From the IMG/VR virus record IMGVR_UViG_3300027805_000045, positions 1 through 34,119 of that record: DNA of 34,119 bases. One strand, given 5' to 3'. Source of the DNA: a virus. Below are positions 1 through 6,407 of the stretch, in pieces. The stretch's first letter is position 1, and each line of letters opens with the position of its first letter. The notes below the pieces were generated by a model. The model made no database searches. It saw nothing but the letters and a program-made list of their open reading frames with translations, and was not told where the DNA came from. The position numbers and the translations under genes were made by a program.

Positions 1-232
1 CAACCTTCTAAATTTCCTGCGTCGCGATGAAAGGGTGCAGGTATGTTGAAGTTTGAGATAGAACTTGTAAATAATCTTCCAAAGCGCCATTTTGCTGGGA
101 TATTACTTTCTATAATATGTTTTTGCCTTTCAAATATTGATGGTGTTATTTCTCTTACAACTTCTTCGGCTTCTTTACAAGCCAATAGCATTGCTTTAAT
201 AAATGTTTGTGCGGTTTTAACCTGATGAACAC
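1..232. repeat. Terminal overlap, left copy
   Basis: These bases recur at 33888-34119 with one difference: C at 106 here, G at 33993 there. The dioxygenase reading frame runs unbroken across the join. This fits an assembly overlap of a circular or circularly permuted genome better than a functional end repeat. The mismatch changes one residue (Ser here, Thr in the right copy), so it is a strain variant or a consensus error. Confidence 0.95.
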
Positions 233-557
233 TCGACATACTTGGGTAAGGTCTGCGCATATGTGGTTTAGGCGGGCAAGAGCCAATGATTGTGCTATAT
301 TGTTTGACTTCGGCTGCACTATCACGCAACCCACTGGAACGTCGCATTTCACTCTTAGGAACTCTATCTGATAAAAGTTCTGCGTTTGCTATTTCAATAT
401 ACTGCCGCAATTTACCCTGTATTTGTTTTATGTAAAACCCAACAGGCTCGCCCTCAAACATAAAGATTGTATCTTCTGTGATGTTAGGTTCTATATGCCC
501 GCATATATCTCCTATTTGTACGTTGTGTTGTTGCTGGATTAGTTCTAATGTTTTCAT
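1..557 (-). CDS. TET/JBP-like 2OG-Fe(II) dioxygenase, N-terminal part (gene split by contig ends)
   Basis: Codons 1-185 and part of 186 of a predicted 257-residue protein whose 3' part is at 33671-34119. The start at 557 overlaps the stop of the upstream glycosyltransferase gene in an ATGA arrangement, which suggests coupled translation. Residues about 1-110 form an N-terminal region without a recognised motif. From about residue 90 the sequence looks like phage TET/JBP proteins. The iron-binding HxD is H177 and D179 in an HRDAGN context (bases 21-29). The distal His and the 2-oxoglutarate-binding Arg lie in the other part. TET/JBP enzymes oxidise the methyl group of 5-methylcytosine or thymine in DNA. 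The neighbouring TET-associated-type glycosyltransferase supports a DNA-modifying role. It could instead be another 2OG oxygenase acting on a sugar or protein, but the context makes that less likely. Confidence 0.72.
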   Translation of the reverse strand, partial: MKTLELIQQQHNVQIGDICGHIEPNITEDTIFMFEGEPVGFYIKQIQGKLRQYIEIANAELLSDRVPKSEMRRSSGLRDSAAEVKQYSTIIGSCPPKPHMRRPYPSMSSVHQVKTAQTFIKAMLLACKEAEEVVREITPSIFERQKHIIESNIPAKWRFGRLFTSSISNFNIPAPFHRDAGNLEG

Positions 558-1384
558 AGAAGTAATTTTTTTCTTGCTATTTCTATATTGTTGTCGCTGC
601 CAAAAATTTTTATATGCGTTCCATAATCCCAATTTTTTTTCTCTGCTATCCGAACAAGTGGATTGAATTTATATGCAAGATAAGTGCATTCCGCTTTACG
701 CAAAGACTTCCTTTCTTCTGTTGAACCAAAACCACCTTTTGTATATCTTCGAAATTCGGGCACAATCCAATTTAATACTAATACGTTATTGTGTCGTATT
801 AGGTTTTCTGCCGTCCATGCTACATCATCTATTAGCTGGGCTCTTATATCAAATTTATAGTTTGATTTTTTCACAAGCCAAAACCTACCATCAGCTAATC
901 CTCTTGTTGTAAATCTGTTCCTTAAGTTTAATGGATTATCGTGCAAACCGAAACCGATTAAGTGTATTTTATTTTTCTCTGCTAATTCTATTAATTTGGG
1001 GAAATATATAAACATTTTTTTCAAAGAAATTATATCTTTGTTTTTGAACCGATATATGTGTTGATTCCCAAAATTTATATCTATCTTTTTTTGGTTGCTT
1101 TGTAAAATTTGTTCGGGAACTGATTTAATTTGTTTAAAATCGTCACACATAAATACTGCCCATTCGCCTTCATCCATCATATCTAATGCGGTATTTCTTT
1201 GATAGGCTAAACCCTTTTCATTATTAGTAATGAACGGCTTGCCATATAAGGTTTTGCCTTTCACAAATTTGTCATAATCTTCGTTAGAATGTATCAAAAT
1301 GCTATGAGCTATATCATTTTCCCACAATGCTTTTGATGTAGTTGCAGTTTCGTACCTATTGTAAAAAAATGTAAATACTTTCAC
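554..1384 (-). CDS. TET-associated-type glycosyltransferase (GT-A-like), 276 aa
   Basis: This resembles the family of phage glycosyltransferases known to sit beside TET/JBP dioxygenases and thought to add sugar to hydroxymethylated bases. The N-terminus has a GT-A-like strand followed by NRY (residues 9-11). Next come a KGLAYQRN motif (57-64) and a hydrophobic strand ending in CDD (80-82), the likely metal and nucleotide-sugar site. IDDVAW (185-190) is followed by TKGGFG (215-220) and a basic helical C-terminus. It overlaps the ParB-like gene upstream by 4 bp and the dioxygenase downstream by 4 bp, so the three are probably translated together. The sugar donor cannot be told from sequence. 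The assignment rests on remembered family pattern plus neighbourhood; a general GT2-like enzyme is the alternative. Confidence 0.7.
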   Translation of the reverse strand: MKVFTFFYNRYETATTSKALWENDIAHSILIHSNEDYDKFVKGKTLYGKPFITNNEKGLAYQRNTALDMMDEGEWAVFMCDDFKQIKSVPEQILQSNQKKIDINFGNQHIYRFKNKDIISLKKMFIYFPKLIELAEKNKIHLIGFGLHDNPLNLRNRFTTRGLADGRFWLVKKSNYKFDIRAQLIDDVAWTAENLIRHNNVLVLNWIVPEFRRYTKGGFGSTEERKSLRKAECTYLAYKFNPLVRIAEKKNWDYGTHIKIFGSDNNIEIARKKLLL

Positions 1385-1968
1385 AACTTATTCTTTTCTT
1401 CTTTCAATTTTTCTATCAAAAACCCGCCGATATATAATTTTTGTTCTCGCCAAAATTTTACCAGTTCTTGCGCTTCTTCGTAATGTTCAGGTTCAAATTC
1501 TATTTGAATGGCTTTGCGAACCGAACTTGCCATCTCATTCATTTGGTCATCTATTTCAATTTCGTCAAGGATAGAATAATCTATTTCTTTTGTGATTGGT
1601 TGGAAATCTGGTATATTCAAACCCCATTCATCAAGGTCTGCAGCCGACCAATTATTCGCAAGGTCGTTCCAATCCCATTCTCCGAAGGATACATTGTCCT
1701 TAATTATGAATTCCTTTTGTTGTTCTTCGCTTAGGTTTGATGCTTTGATGATGGGTATTTCTTTTAATCCCGCTTCTTGGCAGGCTCGTAAGCGCATATT
1801 ACCCCCTAAAACAATCATTTCATCATTGACTACGATAGGTCTAATTTCAAGCATCTGCGGAAACTCTTGGATTGACTTTACCAACTTTTGGAACTTACCA
1901 TCCTTGATTATTCTCGGATTATTTGGGTTTAGTTTGATTTTTCCAATAGCAAATTTTTCTGTTTTCAT
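1381..1968 (-). CDS. ParB N-terminal-like domain protein, 195 aa
   Basis: Residues 8 to about 78 match the ParB/sulfiredoxin-like N-terminal fold. An early strand ends in NPNNPR. After it come an LVKSI helix, a strand (RPIVVNDE) and the signature GGNMRLRA (55-62), then an EIPIIKA strand. Residues 82-118 (IIKDN, then a W-rich stretch ending in DEWGL) look like the helical extension seen where this domain precedes phage or plasmid DNA methylases. No methylase domain follows and no ParB helix-turn-helix or ParA partner is present, so plasmid-style partition is unlikely. Stand-alone ParB-like domains can be CTPases or nucleases and occur in DNA-modification clusters. Its place between glycosyltransferase genes, with 4-bp overlaps on both sides, suggests a role in the modification step, perhaps DNA targeting or nucleotide chemistry. 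Confidence 0.75.
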   Translation of the reverse strand: MKTEKFAIGKIKLNPNNPRIIKDGKFQKLVKSIQEFPQMLEIRPIVVNDEMIVLGGNMRLRACQEAGLKEIPIIKASNLSEEQQKEFIIKDNVSFGEWDWNDLANNWSAADLDEWGLNIPDFQPITKEIDYSILDEIEIDDQMNEMASSVRKAIQIEFEPEHYEEAQELVKFWREQKLYIGGFLIEKLKEEKNKL

Positions 1969-2588
1969 ATTATTTTGTAATTGTTAGTTGATAGATAAAT
2001 TCCTGTTTGTTCTGCCCATAGTTTATCGCACTTCATTAATCCCTCATCTTTCATTCTTCTATAAGGTGTGTCTTGCCCTACATCGTGACCTATGTGTTCA
2101 GCCGTTAAGCCACCTAAGTAATAATTCAAATGCCCTGTTTGCTGAAGCCTAAATGAATAATCTCTATCCTGCATTCCATACGGGTCGTACACTTCGTTAA
2201 ACTTTCCTATGGTTTCAATCGCTTTCATCGGTATTAAAACATTTCCAAACACCGCATCGGCTTTATGAATTGGTATTCCATCTATATAAGTTCTTTCTTC
2301 TAATCCTTCTACACAATGAATACCGCACATACCAGTATTAGGAATTGTTAGTGCGGCTTCTACCATTCTTTGTAGCCAATTCTCGGGCATTAAGATATCA
2401 TTTGCCATCGTAACTATTGCATCGTATTGATAGCTTCTACTTATGCCGTAGTTTATTGCTTTTGATATGCCTTTCATTTCAACCTCTATAAAGTCAAAAT
2501 TGAACCCCGCATTGGAAAAGTTTACGTTCTTTACCCTTTTGGTGTGTTCCTTTCTTTCGTAGTTTAATAAGATTACATTAACGAGCAT
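1965..2588 (-). CDS. Family 2-like glycosyltransferase, 207 aa
   Basis: A compact GT-A enzyme. The N-terminus (VNVILLNYERKE) is the usual first strand. Residues 61-65 (MANDI) sit where the DxD metal motif normally lies, but with Asn-Asp in place of Asp-x-Asp. GNVLIP (115-120) is the usual acceptor-side strand. QDRDYSFRL (140-148) matches the ED-type catalytic region of GT2 proteins, and H165 and H168 follow as likely metal ligands. At 207 residues it is a bare catalytic domain with no membrane segment. It overlaps the acyltransferase gene upstream by 11 bp and the ParB-like gene downstream by 4 bp. It probably uses a nucleotide sugar; donor and acceptor are unknown. It could extend the sugar on DNA or modify virion or cell-surface glycans. 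Confidence 0.85.
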   Translation of the reverse strand: MLVNVILLNYERKEHTKRVKNVNFSNAGFNFDFIEVEMKGISKAINYGISRSYQYDAIVTMANDILMPENWLQRMVEAALTIPNTGMCGIHCVEGLEERTYIDGIPIHKADAVFGNVLIPMKAIETIGKFNEVYDPYGMQDRDYSFRLQQTGHLNYYLGGLTAEHIGHDVGQDTPYRRMKDEGLMKCDKLWAEQTGIYLSTNNYKII

Positions 2589-3054
2589 TGCTTCCGATTT
2601 CTTTTACAGGTACTCCAGCATATTTATAGTAAGGTCTTAAAATAGATTTCTTTCCTACAAATGCAGATGCGCCAATCATACAACCTTCGGGTATTCTTAT
2701 CTTTTGATGTAAGACCGCGTTCAATCCTATGTTACAATTCTTTTCTATTATCGTATGCCCTCCGACCTTTGCGCCACAACTTAATGTAACATTCTCAGTT
2801 AAGATAGCATCGTGACCTACGTGCGCGTGTTTCATAAGATAACAACCTCTCCCAATAATCGTTCTCTTATCCGTTCCGCTATCTACTGTAACCATTCCCG
2901 TTAATCTTGAACCCGACATTATCGTTACCAACCCTTCACAATGCTCATAGCCTTTCCACTCTGCAGGCGCACCAATAATACAATAAGGACCTATGTAAAC
3001 ATCGGGTTCGATAATTACATTTGGGTAGATTATTGCGGTAGGATGGATATACAT
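2578..3054 (-). CDS. LpxA-like left-handed beta-helix acyltransferase, 158 aa
   Basis: Hexapeptide-type repeats run through most of the protein (IHPTAII, VIIEPDVYIGP, TIIGRGC and similar), typical of the left-handed beta-helix. The segment HAHVGHD (76-82) with GGH at 98-100 aligns in pattern with the catalytic His region of LpxA (HxxHD, then GH), so the active-site histidine appears to be kept as H81. At 158 residues it is much shorter than cellular LpxA (about 260) and lacks the C-terminal helical domain, so it is unlikely to be a true lipid A enzyme. An O- or N-acyltransferase acting on a sugar is the natural reading, given glycosyltransferase genes on both sides. It overlaps its neighbours by 1 and 11 bp. 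Confidence 0.8.
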   Translation of the reverse strand: MYIHPTAIIYPNVIIEPDVYIGPYCIIGAPAEWKGYEHCEGLVTIMSGSRLTGMVTVDSGTDKRTIIGRGCYLMKHAHVGHDAILTENVTLSCGAKVGGHTIIEKNCNIGLNAVLHQKIRIPEGCMIGASAFVGKKSILRPYYKYAGVPVKEIGSNAR

Positions 3055-3218
3055 TAGTTCATTAGTTTTAGGTAGTCGATTTCCTCATCTGCCTTGTCCT
3101 CTATAATTTCTTTCCTTTCGATTGTGTTTATTATGCTTCTTATGAGCCTTTCCTTTTCTTCGCTTTCCAAATGATAACTTTCCAATAGTTCCAGATTTAG
3201 CCATAACTCAACGACCAT
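3054..3218 (-). CDS. Small acidic helical protein, 54 aa
   Basis: I do not recognise this protein. The start chosen (ATG at 3218) gives a compact acidic, helix-rich product. A longer reading to 3302 would add a basic stretch that only arises from the neighbouring 45-residue gene in another frame. It overlaps that gene by 11 bp and the acyltransferase by 1 bp. No motif is visible. Confidence 0.55.
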   Translation of the reverse strand: MVVELWLNLELLESYHLESEEKERLIRSIINTIERKEIIEDKADEEIDYLKLMN

Positions 3219-3345
3219 TTTTCTTTTTGAATTTACCTTGTGCGAGTATAGCCTTGTATGCTTTCTCGGCTTTCTCTTTTGTCTCAAACACACACGCACC
3301 ATTACCGATGCGCCACTTTCCGTTCGAACATTTAATTACTGGCAT
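3208..3345 (-). CDS. Small phage protein of the MPVIKCSNGKWRIG type, 45 aa
   Basis: The product begins MPVIKCSNGKWRIGNGAC, continues with an ETKEKAEKAYKAIL helix and ends in a basic tail. I recognise this layout from many phages of Bacteroidota: a Cys-containing N-terminal hairpin followed by a lysine-rich helix. Its function is not known to me. It overlaps the start of the upstream glycosyltransferase stop region by 14 bp and the next small gene by 11 bp. Confidence 0.7.
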   Translation of the reverse strand: MPVIKCSNGKWRIGNGACVFETKEKAEKAYKAILAQGKFKKKNGR

Positions 3346-4333
3346 ATAACTCTTTTCTTAATTTATTAACCTTATGGAGATTGAAGTTCTCGTTACACCA
3401 TTCGTAATTTGCTAACCCAATCTCTTGTCTATAAATAGCATCGGTGGCAAGTTTTTTAATTCCTTGGTACCAATCGGTTTGCTTATTTACCTTATAGACA
3501 TAAGGCGCAGTATCATAAGGTGGGGTGTTTGAACATATTACAGGTATCTTTTTGCAAGCCGCTTCTAAGATTTTTAGATTAGATTTCATTGCGTTAAACT
3601 TGGTCGCACGCAAAGGAACAACCGAGACATCGGAATCGTTGTAAAAGTTCATATATTCCGTTACAGGCAAGTATCTTCTCGTTCCCCCTAACTTTAACCC
3701 ACAAGTAAAATTTGATATCATCCTATGCCAGATAGCAGCGGAGCCAGCACCTTCATCATTGAATCCGCACAACTGAAAATGCACTTTGTTTTTTAATTGC
3801 ACATCCGAAGCGACTTTCTTAAAAGGGAACTGAATAATCTTAATATCTTCTTCGTGTGTAATGGAGCCTGTATAAATGAATCTTATCTTATCACTTTCGG
3901 TTCTAACATCAACAAATTGGTCCTCATTAAAAGGTAGGGCATTTGGTAAGATAGCTACGTTTGAATTAATAGGTCGTATCTCATTCCAAAGTAATTCATT
4001 GGTACAAGTAACTAAATCAGCTATCTTAATGTGGTCAATAATTACTTGGCTTGGATATACCGAGTATAAAATATGAGAAGTATCTAAATACCAATAATCA
4101 TCGATATCAACAATTAGCTTAAAGCCGTATTTACTTTTATATTCTAAGAGTTTATCGATGTGCGTATTCGGGATAAAACGATTGATTAAAAGAATATCGA
4201 ACTTTTCCTCTAATACTTCTTCGGTTAATACATCGGTAAAATACGCATACGTTTTTTCCAAATAGTAAACAGGTAGCATAAGCCTATGATAGCCGACACC
4301 AGAGTTCTGTTGTGTTATTACAAGTATTCTCAT
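3332..4333 (-). CDS. GT-B (family 4-like) glycosyltransferase, 333 aa
   Basis: Two Rossmann-like halves are visible. The N-terminal half begins MRILVITQQNSGVGYHR, a typical donor/acceptor-fold strand with glycine loop, and contains VDIDDYWYL (75-83), a motif seen in glycan glycosyltransferases. The C-terminal half starts near IRFIYTGSITH (150-160) and holds SNLKILEAA (251-259), where K254 and E257 fall at the usual nucleotide-sugar-binding site. IPVICS (263-268) follows as the next strand. No membrane segment is seen, so it is probably cytosolic. It overlaps the gene upstream by 4 bp. Like the GT2 protein, its acceptor may be modified DNA, a phage structural protein or a host surface glycan. 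Confidence 0.85.
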   Translation of the reverse strand: MRILVITQQNSGVGYHRLMLPVYYLEKTYAYFTDVLTEEVLEEKFDILLINRFIPNTHIDKLLEYKSKYGFKLIVDIDDYWYLDTSHILYSVYPSQVIIDHIKIADLVTCTNELLWNEIRPINSNVAILPNALPFNEDQFVDVRTESDKIRFIYTGSITHEEDIKIIQFPFKKVASDVQLKNKVHFQLCGFNDEGAGSAAIWHRMISNFTCGLKLGGTRRYLPVTEYMNFYNDSDVSVVPLRATKFNAMKSNLKILEAACKKIPVICSNTPPYDTAPYVYKVNKQTDWYQGIKKLATDAIYRQEIGLANYEWCNENFNLHKVNKLRKELYASN

Positions 4334-4617
4334 TTCTTTGGTCTGCCTCTCTTTTTAGGTACATCAGGTTGTACAGATTCTTGTACAGATTGTTGTGCCG
4401 CTAAATTAATTTCATAAAACGTAATCAATCTTTTGAGCATATCGAATACACACTCCCCACACCAATAGGTTAAAATAAATTGCGGGTCTAAGTATTCGCG
4501 ATACATTCTTTCATACTCTCCTAATACTTCAAAGGGAATGTTACGAGTGAATCCTAACTTAACGGATTCAAAATTAATAATGTGTTGTTGGCAAAATGCA
4601 ATGTCTTGAGGTTTCAT
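4330..4617 (-). CDS. Unknown protein with AT-hook-like C-terminus, 95 aa
   Basis: I do not recognise the main part, which has a YWCGEC pair of cysteines (about residues 51-56) in an aromatic helix context and a helical remainder. The last residues, KKRGRPKK, match the AT-hook pattern that inserts into the minor groove of A/T-rich DNA. Its operon place beside DNA-modification genes makes DNA binding plausible. The 4-bp overlaps with both neighbours support it being a real gene. Confidence 0.65.
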   Translation of the reverse strand: MKPQDIAFCQQHIINFESVKLGFTRNIPFEVLGEYERMYREYLDPQFILTYWCGECVFDMLKRLITFYEINLAAQQSVQESVQPDVPKKRGRPKK

Positions 4618-4859
4618 CGGTATAAATTATTTAAGAAGTTTCTAAAGAAAGGTGCTATCACTCCAGCACCGAACATACAAATTACCGCATCGGTTACTTG
4701 TATTGGCAATAAATACAAAGCTAACCCCACCCAAGCGGTTAAGCATAATGTACAATTAAACGGCTTAAAATTTATCTTCCATTTACGAGGGAACTCATTT
4801 TGTACGATAAAATAAAAGCTAAAGAAGTTAGCCGCTAATATAATTTCAATTAAGTTCAT
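4614..4859 (-). CDS. Small inner-membrane protein with CxxC, 81 aa
   Basis: Three hydrophobic stretches are visible: residues about 4-18, 37-52 and 56-70. A CTLC pair (about 36-39) followed by LTAW lies just before the second. This CxxC-then-aromatic arrangement resembles small membrane proteins I have seen in other phages of this phylum, but the function is unknown to me. A disulfide or metal site at the membrane face is possible. It overlaps the sigma-like gene by 14 bp and the next gene by 4 bp. Confidence 0.6.
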   Translation of the reverse strand: MNLIEIILAANFFSFYFIVQNEFPRKWKINFKPFNCTLCLTAWVGLALYLLPIQVTDAVICMFGAGVIAPFFRNFLNNLYR

Positions 4860-5349
4860 TATTTCGAATTTTATATTTCATTAGTATTTTAGCTTTACGA
4901 ATTGTCTTAATCAACGACCGATAAGGTATTTTGGTTTCACGACTTATGGCTAATAGATTCTTTCCATTACTCGCGTAGAGTTTTAGTAATTCTGCTTCAT
5001 ACCAATGAAGAACACCTAATCCCTTTTCAAGTTTGTTTATTAAATCTTCGTTGTATTCTTCTTTTTGAATCTCGTAATGTACTGGGATTTCTTGATATAC
5101 TTGCCGAAACTTTTTGTAAAAGTTGCTTCGGTCACTCTTAGCCATATTGAGAATGGTACGAACTATAAAATACTTGAGATATCCTTGTTCATACATTTCA
5201 AATAACTTGGCTTCATCCATTTCACAAAGTACTAAGAATACTTCTTGCCGTAAGTCATCTTGCAAATCAATAGGATTCATCTTACCGATAGCATCGTTGA
5301 TATCGGTAGATAGGTACATTTCCTGTATTATTGATTCACGTTTACTCAT
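4846..5349 (-). CDS. Sigma-70-like transcription factor, 167 aa
   Basis: The first part contains DLQDDLRQEVFLVL (28-41), which follows the sigma region 2 pattern that contacts core RNA polymerase. YLKYFIVRTILNMAKSDRS (57-75) continues like the rest of region 2. The C-terminal part (about 131-158) reads as a helix-turn-helix of the region 4 type. It is the first gene of the leftward unit, next to the divergent control region, so it may direct expression of the late and modification genes. It is short and diverged compared with a normal sigma factor, so a phage transcription regulator without true sigma activity is possible. Confidence 0.65.
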   Translation of the reverse strand: MSKRESIIQEMYLSTDINDAIGKMNPIDLQDDLRQEVFLVLCEMDEAKLFEMYEQGYLKYFIVRTILNMAKSDRSNFYKKFRQVYQEIPVHYEIQKEEYNEDLINKLEKGLGVLHWYEAELLKLYASNGKNLLAISRETKIPYRSLIKTIRKAKILMKYKIRNNELN

Positions 5350-5423
5350 AAAAACGTATTCTAAATTAACATATTATACCTCTTATTTTACTTATTCTTC
5401 TTCTTATTCTTATTATTATAGCC

Positions 5424-5472
5424 TACCCAATAGGGTATGCCATACCTATCAAATAGCTATCTTATAGGGTAT
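5424..5472. promoter_or_regulatory. Candidate operator: overlapping TACCC/GGGTA inverted repeats
   Basis: Half-sites alternate in direction. TACCC is at 5424-5428 and GGGTA at 5433-5437. A 13-base perfect palindrome GGTATGCCATACC lies at 5434-5446. Another GGGTAT is at 5467-5472. The spacing and overlap look like a repressor or activator binding cluster. No repressor gene is identifiable nearby, so the binding protein is unknown; the sigma-like protein or a host factor could use it. Confidence 0.4.
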
Positions 5473-5549
5473 AATTGACTGATTTACAATATACTATCTA
5501 TTTGGTTATCAATAAGTTAGGAATTTGGCAAAAAAAAATCAATAAATTA

Positions 5550-5574
5550 TTTGTTTATGTGGATAATAGGTTTG
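5550..5574 (+). promoter_or_regulatory. Candidate Bacteroidota-type promoter for rightward genes
   Basis: TAGGTTTG at 5567-5574 matches the TAnnTTTG -7 consensus of Bacteroidota. A TTTG at 5550-5553 could be the upstream element, but the gap of 13 bases is shorter than the usual 19 or so. A start near 5580 would give a leader of about 55 bases before the first gene. This is an inference from pattern only. Confidence 0.35.
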
Positions 5575-5634
5575 ATATTTGATATCGAAAGCGGCAACAA
5601 AACCGCAATTACTAAACACCAAAAACAAAAAACT

Positions 5635-5904
5635 ATGATTAACGTAACAAACCTGGAAACATCAAAAGGTAATGCAGCAGCAAATCAATTTTCGGTTAGA
5701 ACAGAAAAAGGATTGTATTTTCAAAGTTATTCATCAAACATTGTTTTCATTCCAAACGATGGAACTCCCATTCAACTTGATGAAAGAACTTGGGATTATT
5801 CAAAAACAACAGGAAAGTACAGGAATATGTTTTTGGGTGAAACCAAAAAAGAAACAGAAAAGAAAATAGCATCAGGCAAATACATATTAACAAATCTTAA
5901 CTAA
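5635..5904 (+). CDS. Unknown early protein, 89 aa
   Basis: I do not recognise this protein. The start at 5635 is preferred over an in-frame ATG at 5551. It follows the same AAAAACTATG-type leader seen at other genes here, and the longer form would add residues from sequence that looks like promoter DNA. The product is soluble and beta-rich, with a lysine-rich helix near its end. It is first in the rightward unit, so it is likely expressed early. Confidence 0.65.
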   Translation: MINVTNLETSKGNAAANQFSVRTEKGLYFQSYSSNIVFIPNDGTPIQLDERTWDYSKTTGKYRNMFLGETKKETEKKIASGKYILTNLN

Positions 5905-5909
5905 ACACT

Positions 5910-5993
5910 ATGAAACCACAAGTCAAACTCCTAATCGCCCTCTTTTTGGTAGCTTACCTCATCGGATTACTTCAAGATAAATTTTGCTTATGA
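5910..5993 (+). CDS. Single-pass membrane micropeptide, 27 aa
   Basis: The product is one hydrophobic helix (LLIALFLVAYLIGLL) with short charged ends. Its stop overlaps the next start in an ATGA arrangement, and the CTAAACACTATG leader matches other starts in this unit. Function unknown; short membrane peptides of phages can be holin-like or act in host takeover. Confidence 0.5.
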   Translation: MKPQVKLLIALFLVAYLIGLLQDKFCL

Positions 5994-6103
5994 AAGTATT
6001 AAAGTTTATATTCGAAGTAGCATACTTCATTTTTGTATGCATTCCGATATTCTTAGTTCTCTACACCACTATTTGTATATTCTATAAAAACACCGAAAAA
6101 TGA
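5990..6103 (+). CDS. Small membrane protein, 37 aa
   Basis: A hydrophobic helix covers about residues 5-32 and contains two Cys; the C-terminus is charged (KNTEK). It is linked by ATGA overlaps to the genes on both sides, which supports real translation. Function unknown. Confidence 0.5.
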   Translation: MKVLKFIFEVAYFIFVCIPIFLVLYTTICIFYKNTEK

Positions 6104-6330
6104 AAATCCAATTAAACTTCTCAGCCGAAACCGCCACTTACTTATTAGACAATCCGACCTCATTATTCAAAGTTCAGTTCGTAGATGCTAATGCAGTAAC
6201 GGGCGAAATCACACTTGAATTTGATGCTATCAAAGCCGAATGGTTAGCGATGGGATTATTCCTCGCAGGTCAATCTTACACTATGAAACAAGTTAAAACC
6301 TTATTCAATGAAAACCGTATACCCGCCTAA
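6100..6330 (+). CDS. Unknown early protein, 76 aa
   Basis: I do not recognise this soluble protein. It has an N-terminal beta-rich half (KIQLNFSAETATYLL) and a helical C-terminal half. It overlaps the upstream gene by 4 bp and the following 29-residue frame by 23 bp. No catalytic motif is visible. Confidence 0.65.
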   Translation: MKIQLNFSAETATYLLDNPTSLFKVQFVDANAVTGEITLEFDAIKAEWLAMGLFLAGQSYTMKQVKTLFNENRIPA

Positions 6331-6397
6331 TCCCCCAAAAGATTTTAACGAGTGGATGAAATACATTTACTCGCTACTGAATACTCCATGCCGTTAA
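6308..6397 (+). CDS. Possible small peptide, 29 aa
   Basis: A short open frame beginning MKTVYPPNPPKDFNEW, overlapping the end of the preceding gene. The proline- and aromatic-rich composition, and the otherwise empty space before the ERF gene, make it plausible. There is no independent support. Confidence 0.35.
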   Translation: MKTVYPPNPPKDFNEWMKYIYSLLNTPCR

Positions 6398-6407
6398 GGA
6401 GTTAAAT

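Larger units (their letters stand above)
5350..5634. promoter_or_regulatory. Divergent intergenic control region
   Basis: No convincing gene lies here. It separates the leftward unit (first gene starts at 5349) from the rightward unit (first clear gene starts at 5635). It is strongly A/T-rich, with an A-run at about 5530-5538, clustered inverted repeats at 5424-5472 and a candidate rightward promoter at 5567-5574. It is the only place in the window where genes on both strands start facing away from each other, so early/late control most likely acts here. Confidence 0.65.

Noticed and set aside
1-232. The end repeat as a physical direct terminal repeat of the virion genome
   Set aside because: The repeat lies inside one continuous gene and carries a mismatch; an assembly overlap of a circular map explains it more simply. 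Read-coverage steps at the ends would reopen the question.
155-352. A 65-residue leftward open frame near the window start
   Set aside because: It is a different frame inside the dioxygenase gene, which runs through the whole of 1-557 with better protein character.
1381-1968. The ParB-like gene as part of a plasmid-style partition system
   Set aside because: There is no ParA ATPase, no ParB helix-turn-helix and no centromere-like repeat array in the window.
3219-3302. A longer N-terminus for the 54-residue protein (start at 3302)
   Set aside because: The added basic residues come from reading the adjacent 45-residue gene out of frame; the shorter start fits the overlap pattern.
5551-5634. 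An earlier start for the first rightward gene
   Set aside because: It would begin upstream of the promoter-like octamer, and the added residues have no pattern; the later ATG has the leader shared by other genes here.
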